From: Desulforhabdus amnigena
GTDB lineage: Bacteria > Desulfobacterota > Syntrophobacteria > Syntrophobacterales > Syntrophobacteraceae
NCBI RefSeq assembly: GCF_027925305.1
Contig: NZ_BSDR01000001.1
Location: forward strand, 461,001-525,000
DNA: 64,000 nt
Reading direction: 5' to 3'
Shown: positions 35,705 to 44,741 of the stretch, in pieces
Position numbering within the stretch: the stretch's first letter is position 1
Layout of the letters: every line of letters starts with the position of its first letter
The notes under the pieces: model-generated
The model's database searches: none
What the model saw: the letters and a program-made list of their open reading frames with translations, nothing else
Told to the model about the DNA's origin: nothing
Translations under genes and position numbers: made by a program

Positions 35705-36736
35705 TCAGTACGCCTTGCCGAACGGGCAGCTTGGATAGCGACAGGTGTCGCATTTCAAACAGAGTCCACCATGGCCGATTTTCGCTATATCTTTTCGAGT
35801 GATCCGATCTCCAGCCAATATGCGCGGATAGATGAGGTCGAAGACGGTAACGGGAGCAAACAGGCCGCAGGCTGGAATTCCTAACACCGGTATATCCAGC
35901 AGGTTTGCCGCCATGAACATTGCTCCCGGCAGCACGGCGGAGCCGTAGATCATGTCTTGGGCGCCTGCTTTGAGCAAACCGAACCGGGTACGGTCATCGG
36001 GATCGACCGACATGCCGCCGGTTGTTATGAGCAGGTCGGCTCCCCGGGCGATGAGATCGAGGGCCGATTCGGCGATCCGTTGATCGTCGTCCGGCAGGAA
36101 GACGGCGTCGAGGACGGTTCCTTTGTACGCTTCGACTTTCTTTCGGATGATCGGCTCGAACTTGTCTTCGATCCGTCCATAGAAAACTTCATTGCCGGTA
36201 ATCATCAACCCCACCTTAGGCTGCCGGAAGGGCAGAACCCGCAGTACCCGTTGATTCTGCTTAGCGATCCTGACGGCTTCCTCCACGATGGGCCGGTCGA
36301 TAAAGAGCGGAATCGCCCGTGTGGCAGCCACCTGGTCTCCCATCGCAACAGTGGAATTGGTGTGCCGGGTTGCGCACATGACTTCTCCGAGTTCATTGAA
36401 GCGGGTCAAGGCATCGACATCTACTTTGAGCAAGCCGTCTCGGGTCGCCTTCAGGGAAATCTTTCCCTCACGCGGCTCACCCGACCAGCCGACGCCTTCT
36501 CCGCAAAGGGCATTGGCGATGGCTACGGCTGCTTCATCCTCGTGCATCTGACCCGGTTCGAGCTTCAAGATATACAGGTGGTCCTTGCCCAAGCGTCGCA
36601 GATGATTCACATCGCGGCTTTCCACAATATGGCCCCGCCTGAATGCAGGCCCCTTGAATTCTCCCGGGCGAATTTCGGTAATATCATGTGCTAGGGGCTG
36701 CCCTATCGCTTCTTCCACTCTCACCATCTGAACCAT
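35705..36736 (-). CDS. molybdopterin-binding protein, MoeA/MoCF_biosynth-like
   Basis: A 343-residue protein with the molybdopterin-binding MoCF domain in its C-terminal half: MITGNEVFYGRI near 185 and LLITTGGMSVDPDD near 240. IPACGLFAPVTVFD near 290 and a Cys cluster CLKCDTCRYPSCPFGKAY at the end follow. The N terminus (EEAIGQPLAHDITEIRPG) resembles MoeA. It is shorter than MoeA (about 400). The C-terminal four-Cys tail is unusual and could bind a metal. AAAGGAGA precedes ATG. Likely role: Mo/W insertion or adenylylation of the pterin. Confidence 0.88.
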   Translation of the reverse strand: MVQMVRVEEAIGQPLAHDITEIRPGEFKGPAFRRGHIVESRDVNHLRRLGKDHLYILKLEPGQMHEDEAAVAIANALCGEGVGWSGEPREGKISLKATRDGLLKVDVDALTRFNELGEVMCATRHTNSTVAMGDQVAATRAIPLFIDRPIVEEAVRIAKQNQRVLRVLPFRQPKVGLMITGNEVFYGRIEDKFEPIIRKKVEAYKGTVLDAVFLPDDDQRIAESALDLIARGADLLITTGGMSVDPDDRTRFGLLKAGAQDMIYGSAVLPGAMFMAANLLDIPVLGIPACGLFAPVTVFDLIYPRILAGDRITRKDIAKIGHGGLCLKCDTCRYPSCPFGKAY

Positions 36737-36781
36737 TTTCGATCTCCTTTCTGGTACCTTGCATGCGCCGGTATTCCGATC

Positions 36782-37405
36782 CTAATGAAGCCCGCCTGCT
36801 AAATGACAATCCACATCCGGGGCATTAGCTTCGAAATATCCCAACCCGCTACAGGGGCGGCATAGCGCGATGCCATCCTGTATCACCTCCCTGCCATCTC
36901 GAACGATCTGGCCGCACCTTTCGCAGGTCGTTTTTCTGCGGGCAGGGCCGGGCATTTCCCATTCCTCCAGCCGCACATTCACTTCCTGAACATGGAAGAG
37001 GTCTGCATCCGGCATCTGCTGGTAGCCGATCAGTTGACGCCGTGCCAGGTCAGGCTCCTCGGAGGCATACAGCTCGGCTAGCTTGCGGGATTCCTCGGTC
37101 GAAACGATCCGATAGGCTTCCCCGGTTTCTAGATTCAAAAACGTGGCTGCATTGATGCCGAAGTCGCGAAACTTGAGGGTTCGTTTCCCCATGCTGCAAC
37201 CCGTAACGCTCTGGATGGCATCCGTTGCACATCGGTCGATCTCGACAAAAACCATGATCTTCTTTCGCCAGCCGTCGGATTTGGGATTTTCTATGCCAAT
37301 GAGTTTGCATCCCAGCATGGACATTCTGACGCCGATGACCTGCCCAGCACAAAGATGGCCATGCTGGGCTACCGATTCCTTCAACAAATCTTCAAACGGT
37401 CTCAT
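36782..37405 (-). CDS. FmdE-family protein with C-terminal zinc finger
   Basis: A 207-residue FmdE-type protein: QHGHLCAGQVIGVRMSML near the N terminus (conserved His/Cys), VEIDRCATDAIQSVTGCSMGK, then a C-terminal zinc-ribbon (CERCGQIVRDGREV ... GIALCRPC). The family is named from tungsten formylmethanofuran dehydrogenase operons and co-occurs with Mo/W enzymes. The start at 37405 is where the family begins; 26 more in-frame residues overlap the upstream gene. It lies between the DUF169 gene and the MoeA-like gene. Confidence 0.88.
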   Translation of the reverse strand: MRPFEDLLKESVAQHGHLCAGQVIGVRMSMLGCKLIGIENPKSDGWRKKIMVFVEIDRCATDAIQSVTGCSMGKRTLKFRDFGINAATFLNLETGEAYRIVSTEESRKLAELYASEEPDLARRQLIGYQQMPDADLFHVQEVNVRLEEWEMPGPARRKTTCERCGQIVRDGREVIQDGIALCRPCSGLGYFEANAPDVDCHLAGGLH

Positions 37406-37445
37406 GGCTTTTTCTCTCTGAATCAAAAGGCACTTTGGCTCTTTG

Positions 37446-38426
37446 TTAAATGAGTGGGGGCAAATACGTTTTGGATCGAGCATCCGGTATGGCTTTTCGA
37501 CCCAGGTGCGTGAGGCCCGCTATGAGTTGCTCCATTTTTTCGAGCGGAATTCCCATGAACATGAGATCGTCGCTCAGATCGGAGATGGCCCGGCATCCGT
37601 AGCATCCGAGCGATAGGTTGATTTCACGGGTCGTATAGGGATAGACTGTCGTCTCCAGACACTGGGCGTTGTAGGAGCCCATTTGGAAATTCATCCTTCT
37701 GCCCGTAAAGTACGTTGAAGCCATACTGAGCCACATCATGGTTTCAGGAGGCGCAATGATCACGACGATGTCTGCTCTCAGGACGGGATCATCCAGCGGT
37801 GTCACGAGGGTTGCCCGGATGGATTCCTCGGGCAGGGTCGACCGGCCATTCACCAGTGTTTGTGCCGCTTCCCTGCTGGCGAGCTTTCCCAGTTTAATGT
37901 AGATGTCTCCCGAGGCCAGTTTCGGGGGGATCTTCGTCAGACCCAGGATGGAAGTTCCATCCGGGCATGCATGGGATGAGGGAGGCATCAAGATCTGTTT
38001 GCCGCGTCGGGCCATGATCAGCGACTGGCAATAGCGAAGCTTCACTCGAGGGACCGGAACATGCGGGAATGGCTCGCCCTGTTGGATGAGCGTTACGGCG
38101 ACGGGCTTCCATCTCAGCTTCAAGATTCCATCCAGGACCGACGCGTACTCCTTGTACCGGGTCTCTTCCTCCTGGTCGAGAAGGACGGCGGGGCTTTCGC
38201 TTTCGTCGTCCAGCCAGCGTTTGGGTGGATCGCTCTGAGCGACCCGTATTGCCGATTGGGGACACTTGCCCGAGCAGGTCATGCAGGCGCAGCAGGCCTC
38301 GGGTCGTTTGACTTCCGGTACGGAATTCCCACCAGGGGCGGCAAAGTCAAAGACCGACAGGGGGCACAGTTCCACGCAAAGCCCGCATCCGGTACAGCTT
38401 TTCGTATCTATTTGTATGCTAACCAT
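37446..38426 (-). CDS. ferredoxin-DUF169 fusion protein
   Basis: About 326 residues. The first 70 form a two-cluster ferredoxin: CTGCGLCVELCPLSV and CCACMTCSGKCPQSAI. The rest is DUF169, including YCQSLIMARRGK, ACPDGTSILGL, APPETMMWL and GCYGCRAISDL with several conserved Cys. DUF169 proteins occur beside Mo/W enzymes and methanogen-type metabolism and may be redox or cofactor proteins, but no activity is known to me. GGGAG is 7 bases before the ATG at 38426, which overlaps the preceding gene's end by 8 bases. The two are likely translationally coupled. Confidence 0.82.
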   Translation of the reverse strand: MVSIQIDTKSCTGCGLCVELCPLSVFDFAAPGGNSVPEVKRPEACCACMTCSGKCPQSAIRVAQSDPPKRWLDDESESPAVLLDQEEETRYKEYASVLDGILKLRWKPVAVTLIQQGEPFPHVPVPRVKLRYCQSLIMARRGKQILMPPSSHACPDGTSILGLTKIPPKLASGDIYIKLGKLASREAAQTLVNGRSTLPEESIRATLVTPLDDPVLRADIVVIIAPPETMMWLSMASTYFTGRRMNFQMGSYNAQCLETTVYPYTTREINLSLGCYGCRAISDLSDDLMFMGIPLEKMEQLIAGLTHLGRKAIPDARSKTYLPPLI

Positions 38427-39267
38427 CGATGGTCTCCCGGGGATCTCTGGATTCATTGGGTTGAGAGATGGCAGCCAGACCGGTGCTGGAAATAAAATCC
38501 AACGTTCTTCGAGGAACCAGGAACCCTTCGTCGAATCGGGAAGCGTAGGACATCGCGTTGATGACCGAAATCATGTGGCCGAGGTCTTCGCCGTAGTCCA
38601 CATCGAAAAGCGCTTCGAAGAGAGCGACGGGTATGTCTTTTTGTGAGGCAAGATCGATGAGGGCATCGAGTGCGGTTACGCCTCGGGTGTTGTAGAAGAC
38701 ACCTCCGAAAGTGATGGGAGTTTCCCTGGTGATTCCAACCAGAGAGACGCCGCCGGCCTGGCATGGGGCGAGGACCATGGCCCCTCGGCCCGAAGAGTCT
38801 CCGAGGCGAAAGAGCGACTGAAAGGCGCGGCAGACCAGGTTCGGCGTGATTCCAGGCAGGTCTCCTCCGATACATACGACCGTATGGTATCCCCTGTCGA
38901 AGAGCTGGCGGTAGCAGCTGTCGAAGTGTTCATCGAAATTTCTGCCTTTATCCTCGACATACTCAATCATGTCGAACGGGAACTCGGCACGGAACATCTC
39001 CTGAACCTTGGGCAACTGTTCGGCGGGAGAGGAGATGCAAAACCTGAAATCGTCCCCCGGACGGTCCTGGTACAGGCCGTTGCTCAAGATATGAAGAGCC
39101 ACGGAGGCTGTATCGAGGACCATGGCTTTGTACAGTGCAGCGGCCTCCGCAGGGGTGAGGTTTCCTCCGTTTTCCTCCATCAGCCGCGTCTTGGTAAGGC
39201 CCGGTTCGGGATACTTCGTGAAAAGGACCAAGGCATGTTTCTTTGCTTTCATCGAAATGCTATCCAT
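38419..39267 (-). CDS. TIGR04282/DUF2064 family glycosyltransferase-like protein
   Basis: A 282-residue protein with an N-terminal nucleotidyl- or glycosyl-transferase-like fold: ALVLFTKYPEPGLTKTRLM (the family signature), VVCIGGDLPGITPNLVCRAF with the presumed metal Asp, and LAPCQAGGVSLVG. It resembles the TIGR04282 family, whose substrate is unknown to me. No clear ribosome-binding site precedes ATG at 39267. The fold and length are complete. Its operon context is the cofactor block with DUF169, FmdE and the MoeA-like protein. Confidence 0.82.
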   Translation of the reverse strand: MDSISMKAKKHALVLFTKYPEPGLTKTRLMEENGGNLTPAEAAALYKAMVLDTASVALHILSNGLYQDRPGDDFRFCISSPAEQLPKVQEMFRAEFPFDMIEYVEDKGRNFDEHFDSCYRQLFDRGYHTVVCIGGDLPGITPNLVCRAFQSLFRLGDSSGRGAMVLAPCQAGGVSLVGITRETPITFGGVFYNTRGVTALDALIDLASQKDIPVALFEALFDVDYGEDLGHMISVINAMSYASRFDEGFLVPRRTLDFISSTGLAAISQPNESRDPRETIDG

Positions 39268-39325
39268 TGTGAAATCAATAGTTTAAGGATTGTCATCCGT
39301 TCCGATTATTGAACGATCAACCGTT

Positions 39326-39472
39326 TTAGGAATAGATGACGCGATAGAGAATGCAGTGCTCCCACGCTATGGAGATGGCTCTTGCCACTCGCTTACCCAA
39401 GAGCGGACGCAGACGACAGTAAAGGTGCAAAGCATTCCCCCAGTGCTGAATCATCGATCTGATCTTCTTCAT
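39326..39472 (-). CDS. 48-residue protein of the NxLHxYCRLR type
   Basis: A short gene with ATG at 39472, AAAAGGA upstream and TAA at 39326. The product opens MKKIRSMIQHWGNALHLYC, continues RLRPLLGKRVARAISIAWEH and ends with a hydrophobic tail. A second copy of the same core lies at 55855-55989. Basic, Trp- and aromatic-containing. It is the last gene of the Mo/Hdr operon, 21 bases after the GNAT gene. I believe related short proteins (W-x-N-x-LHxYCRLR) exist in other Deltaproteobacteria, but I know no function. Confidence 0.65.
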   Translation of the reverse strand: MKKIRSMIQHWGNALHLYCRLRPLLGKRVARAISIAWEHCILYRVIYS

Positions 39473-39493
39473 AGCCGTCCTTTTCCTAATTCA

Positions 39494-39907
39494 TTACAAG
39501 CTGTAGACCATGGGCTGAGGACAACATTCCGCCCGATCGGGGCAGGTTGTGCATTCATGGGCTTGATGGATGGGAATGGTCTGCCAGTCTGCAAAGGTGA
39601 ACCCAAATGCACTGTAAAAGCTTACCGACTCTCCTCGTGCCACAATAACGGCGGGCTTTCCGGCCGGCAGGATTCGCTCCAGAAGAAGCCGTCCGATTCC
39701 CCTGCGGCGGAAGCTTTCTGCAACCACCAGGGGACGTACCATCACCACATCCGGGTAATCTTCGATCCGTCCACATCCGACAATGTCATCGCCCTGCCTT
39801 GCCAGCATGAAATCCTCTATGGGGTCCGCATAGCCCATTCCGTTCTCCCACAAAAGCGCTTCCAGCTTTCTCCGGTCTTCGGCCCTCGCCTTATCCAACT
39901 GAAGCAT
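39494..39907 (-). CDS. GNAT-family N-acetyltransferase
   Basis: A 137-residue acetyltransferase fold. The acetyl-CoA-binding segment RRRGIGRLLLERIL is the RxxGxG/A motif, and FYSAFGF lies near residue 108. It ends with an extra Cys-rich tail, CTTCPDRAECCP, which is not standard for GNAT and could bind metal. It overlaps the end of Mo enzyme 3 by 17 bases and is probably co-translated. The substrate is unknown. It might be a modifier of a protein in the operon. Confidence 0.78.
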   Translation of the reverse strand: MLQLDKARAEDRRKLEALLWENGMGYADPIEDFMLARQGDDIVGCGRIEDYPDVVMVRPLVVAESFRRRGIGRLLLERILPAGKPAVIVARGESVSFYSAFGFTFADWQTIPIHQAHECTTCPDRAECCPQPMVYSL

Positions 39908-42077
39908 CGGAGACTCCTTCCACCTTGTAGATTCTGCAGGGAATGGAACGGAAATCCCATTGCCCCAGGATCGGATCGCAAAAAGCCGTGTCAGCCGCTG
40001 TCAGGACGTTGGCATTAGACTCCCAAAGCCCTCCAAGGCCAGGCTCCATGGCTCCCTTCTCCGGGTACCACCAGCCGTACTCGACGCTGACAAGGTCGTC
40101 GCGCATTTCGGCAATTGTCGCCTCCTGTTTGATTCTTCCCTGCCGGGTCTCGATCCAGATCATGTCTCCGGGCCGGATGGCGAATCGATCCGCCGTTGCA
40201 AGGGAAATCTCCGCCACCGGCCGTGGGTGCAGCCTTCGAATCCGCTTTACCTGCCTGAATTCCGATGCGTAGTAGGGATGCTTCCTGGCGCCGGTCATCA
40301 AAGCCAGCGGGAATTCATGGTCGGCCCTGTTTGTCGGAAGATAGGCGGGGAGAGGGTCGTGGCCGAATTCTTCAAGGAGGGTGGATCTGAGCTCCACTTT
40401 TCCGCTGGGAGTTGCAAACCCGTTCTTTTCCCATTTCCGGTATTCTTTTTCCGGAGCATAAAATCCTGTACGGCAGAAATCGCTCCAAGACATGCCGGCG
40501 GGAGCCAGAACATCAGTGAGGGTCTCTTCCAGTGTGTTCCAGGGCCAATACTCCTCCTGGCCGCATCGTCTACCGAGCTCGTTCCAGAAGTCGAAATCCG
40601 TACGGCGCTCAAAGCGGGGAGCCAACGCCGCAGGACCGCCGTACGCGATGTTGGCGACGCCGCCATTGGTCTGCATGAGCGGCTGCTCAAAGCTGCCCGT
40701 AACTGGGAGGACATAGTCGGCGAGCATGGCCGTGGGCGTCAGGAATTGTTCGAGCACCACGAGCAGATCCAAAGACTTGAGTGCCTGGTAAACCAGTTTC
40801 GTATTGGCCTGGCATAGAAGAGGGTTGCTTGCCATGCAGATCAGCGCCCGAATCGGATAGGGCTCGCCGGTGATCATGGCTTGCCAGAGCAGGTGAGGAT
40901 GAGCGGACGTCAGGTAGCGAGCCGGCAGTTGCTTGCCATGGCGCATGGTAAACTGAGTCAGCCTTTCGTAGCCCTCGTATCGCTGGAGCCTGAAGAGCCC
41001 AGCTCCGAGCTTCTTCGCTCTCTGAGAGTCCGGAAGCCTGTCGCTCAGCTCCAATTCGATCTCAGGTACAAAATCCGGCCTGTCGTTGATGAAGGACGCT
41101 CCCGGCACATCGAGATTCCCGGTGACGGCCCGAAGCGCTGCAATGGCACGCAGCGCCTGGGTGCAGTGAATCCCGCTCATATCGATACCGAGTCCGGTGA
41201 AAATGGCGGCCGGTTTGCTCGATGCATACAGAACGGCCGATTCGACTATATCGGATGCAGAAATTCCCGTGATACCGGCCACCATTTGCGGAGTGTATTC
41301 TTTGACTCTCTGGGCCAGCCCTGCATAACCGGAGCACCAATGTTCCACAAATCCATGGTCCACAAGCCCTTCCTGAATCACCACGTTCAGGATGCCCAGT
41401 GCAAGTGCACCATCGGTGCCCGGTCTAACAGCGAGCCACCGGTCGGTCAGACGTGCCGTCGCGGTCCGGCGGGGGTCGATCACGATGAGGGTGCCTCCGG
41501 ATGCGGCATAATCTTTCACCGTCCTCCAGAACAGGGACCTGTCCGATTCCGCCGGATTGATGCCCCACAACATGACGCACCGGGTGGCGGAGGGATCCAG
41601 CTCATCTTCCAGAGGCCAGCCATAGGTCAGGCTGTTCACCCAAATCCTCGGATTCCAGCACACAGTGCCGATGCCCACGTTATTGGGCGTTCCCCACAGG
41701 TTGAGAAATCGGTGCAGCGGCCAGTAGATGGTGTGGGGAGCGCTGATGCAGCTAGCAAGCGTTTCGGCGCCGTATCGGAATTTCAGATCCTTCAAACGCG
41801 AAGCAATATCGGCCATTGCTTCTTCCCACGTGACTCGCTGCCATTTTCCGGATCCACGCTCTCCATTGCGTTTGAGGGGGTGGTTCAAACGCTCGGGGTG
41901 GTCCAGGATTTCTTTGTTCGCCGCAAACCGGCGGCACTGGGCAATGACAGATGGGTCGTGAGGATAACGGGCAGAATCGGGCCTGACCCTGGTTACCCTT
42001 TCGTTGTCATCGACCGAGACCCTGAGGCCGCAAAAATAGCCGCACAGCTGGCAGTTCGACTCACGCACAAGCGACAT
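39891..42077 (-). CDS. bis-MGD Mo/W enzyme 3, acetylene-hydratase-sized
   Basis: A 728-residue DMSO-reductase-family protein, almost the length of acetylene hydratase (730). The cluster site is CQLCGYFC near 9-16 with a later Cys in IAQCRRFAAN. Also visible are RNGERGSGKWQRVTWEEAMADI, the putative metal-ligand Cys in GTVCWNPRIW, IDPRRTATARLTDRW, and the C-terminal pterin domain (FATPSGKVELRST, VEYGWWYPEKGAMEPG). The residue after the second Cys is Gly, not the catalytic Asp13 of acetylene hydratase, so that reaction is not supported. No Tat signal. The ribosome-binding site is AAGGAGG. It overlaps the radical SAM gene upstream by 17 bases. Confidence 0.87.
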   Translation of the reverse strand: MSLVRESNCQLCGYFCGLRVSVDDNERVTRVRPDSARYPHDPSVIAQCRRFAANKEILDHPERLNHPLKRNGERGSGKWQRVTWEEAMADIASRLKDLKFRYGAETLASCISAPHTIYWPLHRFLNLWGTPNNVGIGTVCWNPRIWVNSLTYGWPLEDELDPSATRCVMLWGINPAESDRSLFWRTVKDYAASGGTLIVIDPRRTATARLTDRWLAVRPGTDGALALGILNVVIQEGLVDHGFVEHWCSGYAGLAQRVKEYTPQMVAGITGISASDIVESAVLYASSKPAAIFTGLGIDMSGIHCTQALRAIAALRAVTGNLDVPGASFINDRPDFVPEIELELSDRLPDSQRAKKLGAGLFRLQRYEGYERLTQFTMRHGKQLPARYLTSAHPHLLWQAMITGEPYPIRALICMASNPLLCQANTKLVYQALKSLDLLVVLEQFLTPTAMLADYVLPVTGSFEQPLMQTNGGVANIAYGGPAALAPRFERRTDFDFWNELGRRCGQEEYWPWNTLEETLTDVLAPAGMSWSDFCRTGFYAPEKEYRKWEKNGFATPSGKVELRSTLLEEFGHDPLPAYLPTNRADHEFPLALMTGARKHPYYASEFRQVKRIRRLHPRPVAEISLATADRFAIRPGDMIWIETRQGRIKQEATIAEMRDDLVSVEYGWWYPEKGAMEPGLGGLWESNANVLTAADTAFCDPILGQWDFRSIPCRIYKVEGVSDASVG

Positions 42078-43362
42078 GTCGCCTCCTTCCCCCGTGTGGA
42101 TAAAGCCTCTCGCCCAAGCTGTTGGTCAGATGGTACACGCAAAACGGAATCGATGATCCATTGGAGAGGGTAACGGCCAGATTGCATTCCCGGGTTCTTG
42201 CCAGGTCCATGGTCCAGGCATCCATGTACTCCATGATGAGTATGGGAAGCCCGGGTGGAGGTGTCTTCGAAGGAGAGCCTCCGGCGACGATATCCATGAA
42301 TACCGCCCCTTGAGGGCTTGTGCTGTTGAAGCATCGCCGATAGTCTTCTTCTTTGAGATGCCTTGTAAAGGGTATGTACCCGCCGTTTTCACGGAGAAGA
42401 TACGTCGATCCGTAGCACAGCGGATGACTGCTGCCGACGGGCCAAAAGTCCGTAGCTTTGATCATGCCTTCCGTCTGACGGGATATCAGGCGAGCCACAT
42501 CGCCGACGGAAAGATGCTTGTGCTTGCCGAGTTCGAACCGCCCGGAAACAAACGCCGGCTGCAGGGCCAGGCCGCCAATGACATCGAGATTGTCCATGGC
42601 AAAATGAATGATGTCCCCCAACTCCCCTTCATTGACGCCTTCTACGATCGTTACGGACAGGATGACGGGTATCTTTTCCGCGCGGCAATTCTCGATAGCC
42701 TGAAGCTTGTCGCAAAGCACGTCCCGCCCGCGCAGAACCCTGGTTGTCGATGGGTCGAGTCCGTCAAACTGGAGATAGATATTCGTCAATCCCGAATCTT
42801 TCAGTGCCCTGAGGTATTTGATATCACGACCTATAATGAGTCCGTTGGTATTCAATTCCACCGCACTGGCGCCCTGCCTTCCGGCCATTTCGACAATCTC
42901 GGGCAGGTCAGCTCGAATCGTCGGCTCACCGCCTGTGATCTGTAAAGGAAAGCAGGGGCCGTCAAAGCTTCGGATCGTCTCCACCATCCTGTGGATTTCA
43001 TCGAGAGATGGATCCGGCGGCACATGACGGTCGGACATGAAACAAACTGGGCAGGCAAGATTGCATCGCCAGGTGACCTCGATCTCGGGGAGCGTGATTC
43101 GCCTTGCATGGTCGGGGCACAGGCCGCAATCGTGCGGACAGCCTTCGACCTTCTCCGTTTGCGGTACACGTGAGAATCCAGGAAATGTAAACCCGCAAAA
43201 CCATTCGTAGTGCTCCACATCCGGCCACAGATAGACGTCGAAGCGACCGTGGTCGGGGCAGGACTTTGCCATCCAGACTTCTCCATATTTCTCATAGACC
43301 GTGGCCGGTACTGAGATGAGGCAGTGAGGGCATACGCTTTCGGTCGTTCGGATCGTCTTCAT
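42061..43362 (-). CDS. radical SAM protein resembling tetraether-lipid synthase (Tes) type
   Basis: A 433-residue radical SAM enzyme. An N-terminal Cys-rich domain reads VCPHCLISVPATVYEKYGE, then SCPDHGRFD, VEGCPHDCGLCPDH. The SAM cluster is CNLACPVCFM near 100, with ITGGEPTIRADL after it. More Cys occur near the C-terminal part (CNLAVTLSNG, IPFCVYH). The order resembles MJ0619/Tes, but it is shorter than that family. It is preceded by the HdrD-like gene and overlaps Mo enzyme 3. Which C-H bond it activates is not known. A pathway-specific or lipid or cofactor role are all possible. Confidence 0.8.
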   Translation of the reverse strand: MKTIRTTESVCPHCLISVPATVYEKYGEVWMAKSCPDHGRFDVYLWPDVEHYEWFCGFTFPGFSRVPQTEKVEGCPHDCGLCPDHARRITLPEIEVTWRCNLACPVCFMSDRHVPPDPSLDEIHRMVETIRSFDGPCFPLQITGGEPTIRADLPEIVEMAGRQGASAVELNTNGLIIGRDIKYLRALKDSGLTNIYLQFDGLDPSTTRVLRGRDVLCDKLQAIENCRAEKIPVILSVTIVEGVNEGELGDIIHFAMDNLDVIGGLALQPAFVSGRFELGKHKHLSVGDVARLISRQTEGMIKATDFWPVGSSHPLCYGSTYLLRENGGYIPFTRHLKEEDYRRCFNSTSPQGAVFMDIVAGGSPSKTPPPGLPILIMEYMDAWTMDLARTRECNLAVTLSNGSSIPFCVYHLTNSLGERLYPHGGRRRHVACA

Positions 43363-43377
43363 AACCGGGAAGCTTTC

Positions 43378-44529
43378 CTATTCATGCGGCCTGAAAGATG
43401 AGGGGCTTGAGTTTTGGAGGCGAAGAAAGTTCTCTTCGCCACGTTCCCCCTGGAACAGGCCGTGGACCAGTTGGTCAAATTCCTTGTGCTCAACCGTTTT
43501 ATTAAAGATAAGCTCCAGAATATGGCGAACGGAGCTCGGTACTCCCCGGGCCGCCAACCGGTGGCTGCAGCTCATGCAATATGTCACACATGTTTCGGCA
43601 CCCACGTCTTCGGCTTCTTTCAAGCGCCGCAGAGCCCGTTCGGCGCAAAGATCCGGATCGACGGACGAAACCAGGCCTCCCGATCCGCAGCAGATGGTTT
43701 CTTTGCCGTGGTGCTCCATTTCCACCAGGTTGCAGTCCCGGAGCAGTTCCCTGACAGCACGTCCGATCAGGCCTTCCCGATCGCTGCACGAGTCGTGCAC
43801 GGTGATCTTCCCGGAACCCGGCGCAGGAGCCCTAAGGCCCGACTCGGCCATGAGCTGATAGAGCGAATGAACTTGAACATCGCAATTCGGCCGGGTTTCC
43901 ATCATCCTCGCATGGCAGGTGGGGCATGAGGTGACGAGAGTGCGCGTCCCCGCCTGCACGATCTGCTCCCAAACACCCTGCGAATAGGCTTTGGCGCGCT
44001 CTTTTTGACCCATCTGATCGAGGGGCTCGCCGCAGCACTGAAGCGATATCCCGACCTCGTCGCCGTAGGCGCTCCTAAGCCATTGGGCCGCACGCCGGAT
44101 CAGGTCGGGCCCCTCGAGAGTGAGCATGCATCCGGGAAAGAAGAGGACTTCGCAGTTGTTCTTGACCAGGTCCTGGTAGGTTATGTCGAGCCAGTAGCTC
44201 GCCCTGAAGAGAGTGAACAGATTCCAGTCGTGGTCGACCCACAAGTGCCGATAGCATTCCTGGTCGATCAACCCTTCATTCATGAGCGAATTCCTGGCAT
44301 AGGTCACCATGCCCCGGATATCCACTCCATAGGAGCAGAGCTCGTTGCACAGGCTGCAAAGCGAGCATTTCATGACGAAATCGAGTACCTTCTCGTCGGC
44401 CTGCCCGTTCAGGACCACCCGGGCGACATCCCCGGGCGAACGCTTATCGAACGCTTGCAGCCGCCTGCAGGCGGTCTTGCACTGCTGGCAGTGGAGGCAT
44501 CTCTCTATGGTATCTTGCAGGACATCCAT
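43378..44529 (-). CDS. HdrD/GlpC-type Fe-S oxidoreductase with CCG domains
   Basis: A 383-residue iron-sulfur protein. The N-terminal two [4Fe-4S] motifs are CLHCQQCKTACRRL near 11-24 and CSLCSLCNELCSYG near 55-68. Two CCG domains follow: FFPGCMLTLEG ... QCCGEPLDQMG, and HDSCSDREGL ... CCGSGGLVSSV. The architecture is that of HdrD, GlpC, DsrK and related electron-transfer subunits. Upstream lie a small membrane protein and the NarI/DsrM-like cytochrome gene, its normal partner. Together they could pass electrons between menaquinone and the Mo-enzyme products. It ends with a 35-residue tail rich in Ser, Pro and His. Confidence 0.86.
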   Translation of the reverse strand: MDVLQDTIERCLHCQQCKTACRRLQAFDKRSPGDVARVVLNGQADEKVLDFVMKCSLCSLCNELCSYGVDIRGMVTYARNSLMNEGLIDQECYRHLWVDHDWNLFTLFRASYWLDITYQDLVKNNCEVLFFPGCMLTLEGPDLIRRAAQWLRSAYGDEVGISLQCCGEPLDQMGQKERAKAYSQGVWEQIVQAGTRTLVTSCPTCHARMMETRPNCDVQVHSLYQLMAESGLRAPAPGSGKITVHDSCSDREGLIGRAVRELLRDCNLVEMEHHGKETICCGSGGLVSSVDPDLCAERALRRLKEAEDVGAETCVTYCMSCSHRLAARGVPSSVRHILELIFNKTVEHKEFDQLVHGLFQGERGEENFLRLQNSSPSSFRPHE

Positions 44530-44543
44530 CTCGGAAGGACCTT

Positions 44544-44738
44544 TTATTTCGCTGCATCTGTGTCATGGTTAACAACAAAGTATACGATGGAACCTATTGC
44601 AATCAGTGCTGTCAGCATTACCAGCAAGAACGAGGGGGATCCCATCTTCAGATATACTGAGGAAGCCGACGCAATCATCAGTTCAATCACTCCTGCAATA
44701 AACAGGTACACTGTTCGAACCTTTCTTCGAGATATCAT
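44544..44738 (-). CDS. small two-helix membrane protein
   Basis: A 64-residue protein with a basic start (MISRRKVRTVYL), a first hydrophobic helix from about 10 to 30, a short polar turn around KMGS, and a second helix from about 36 to 57. It lies 3 bases after the NarI-like gene and 14 bases before the HdrD-like gene, so it is probably an accessory subunit of that membrane complex. I know no named family. Confidence 0.68.
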   Translation of the reverse strand: MISRRKVRTVYLFIAGVIELMIASASSVYLKMGSPSFLLVMLTALIAIGSIVYFVVNHDTDAAK

Positions 44739-44741
44739 GGC

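Noticed and set aside
39891-42077. Acetylene hydratase for Mo enzyme 3
   Set aside because: Length and family fit, but the catalytic Asp after the second cluster Cys is Gly here, so the reaction is not supported.
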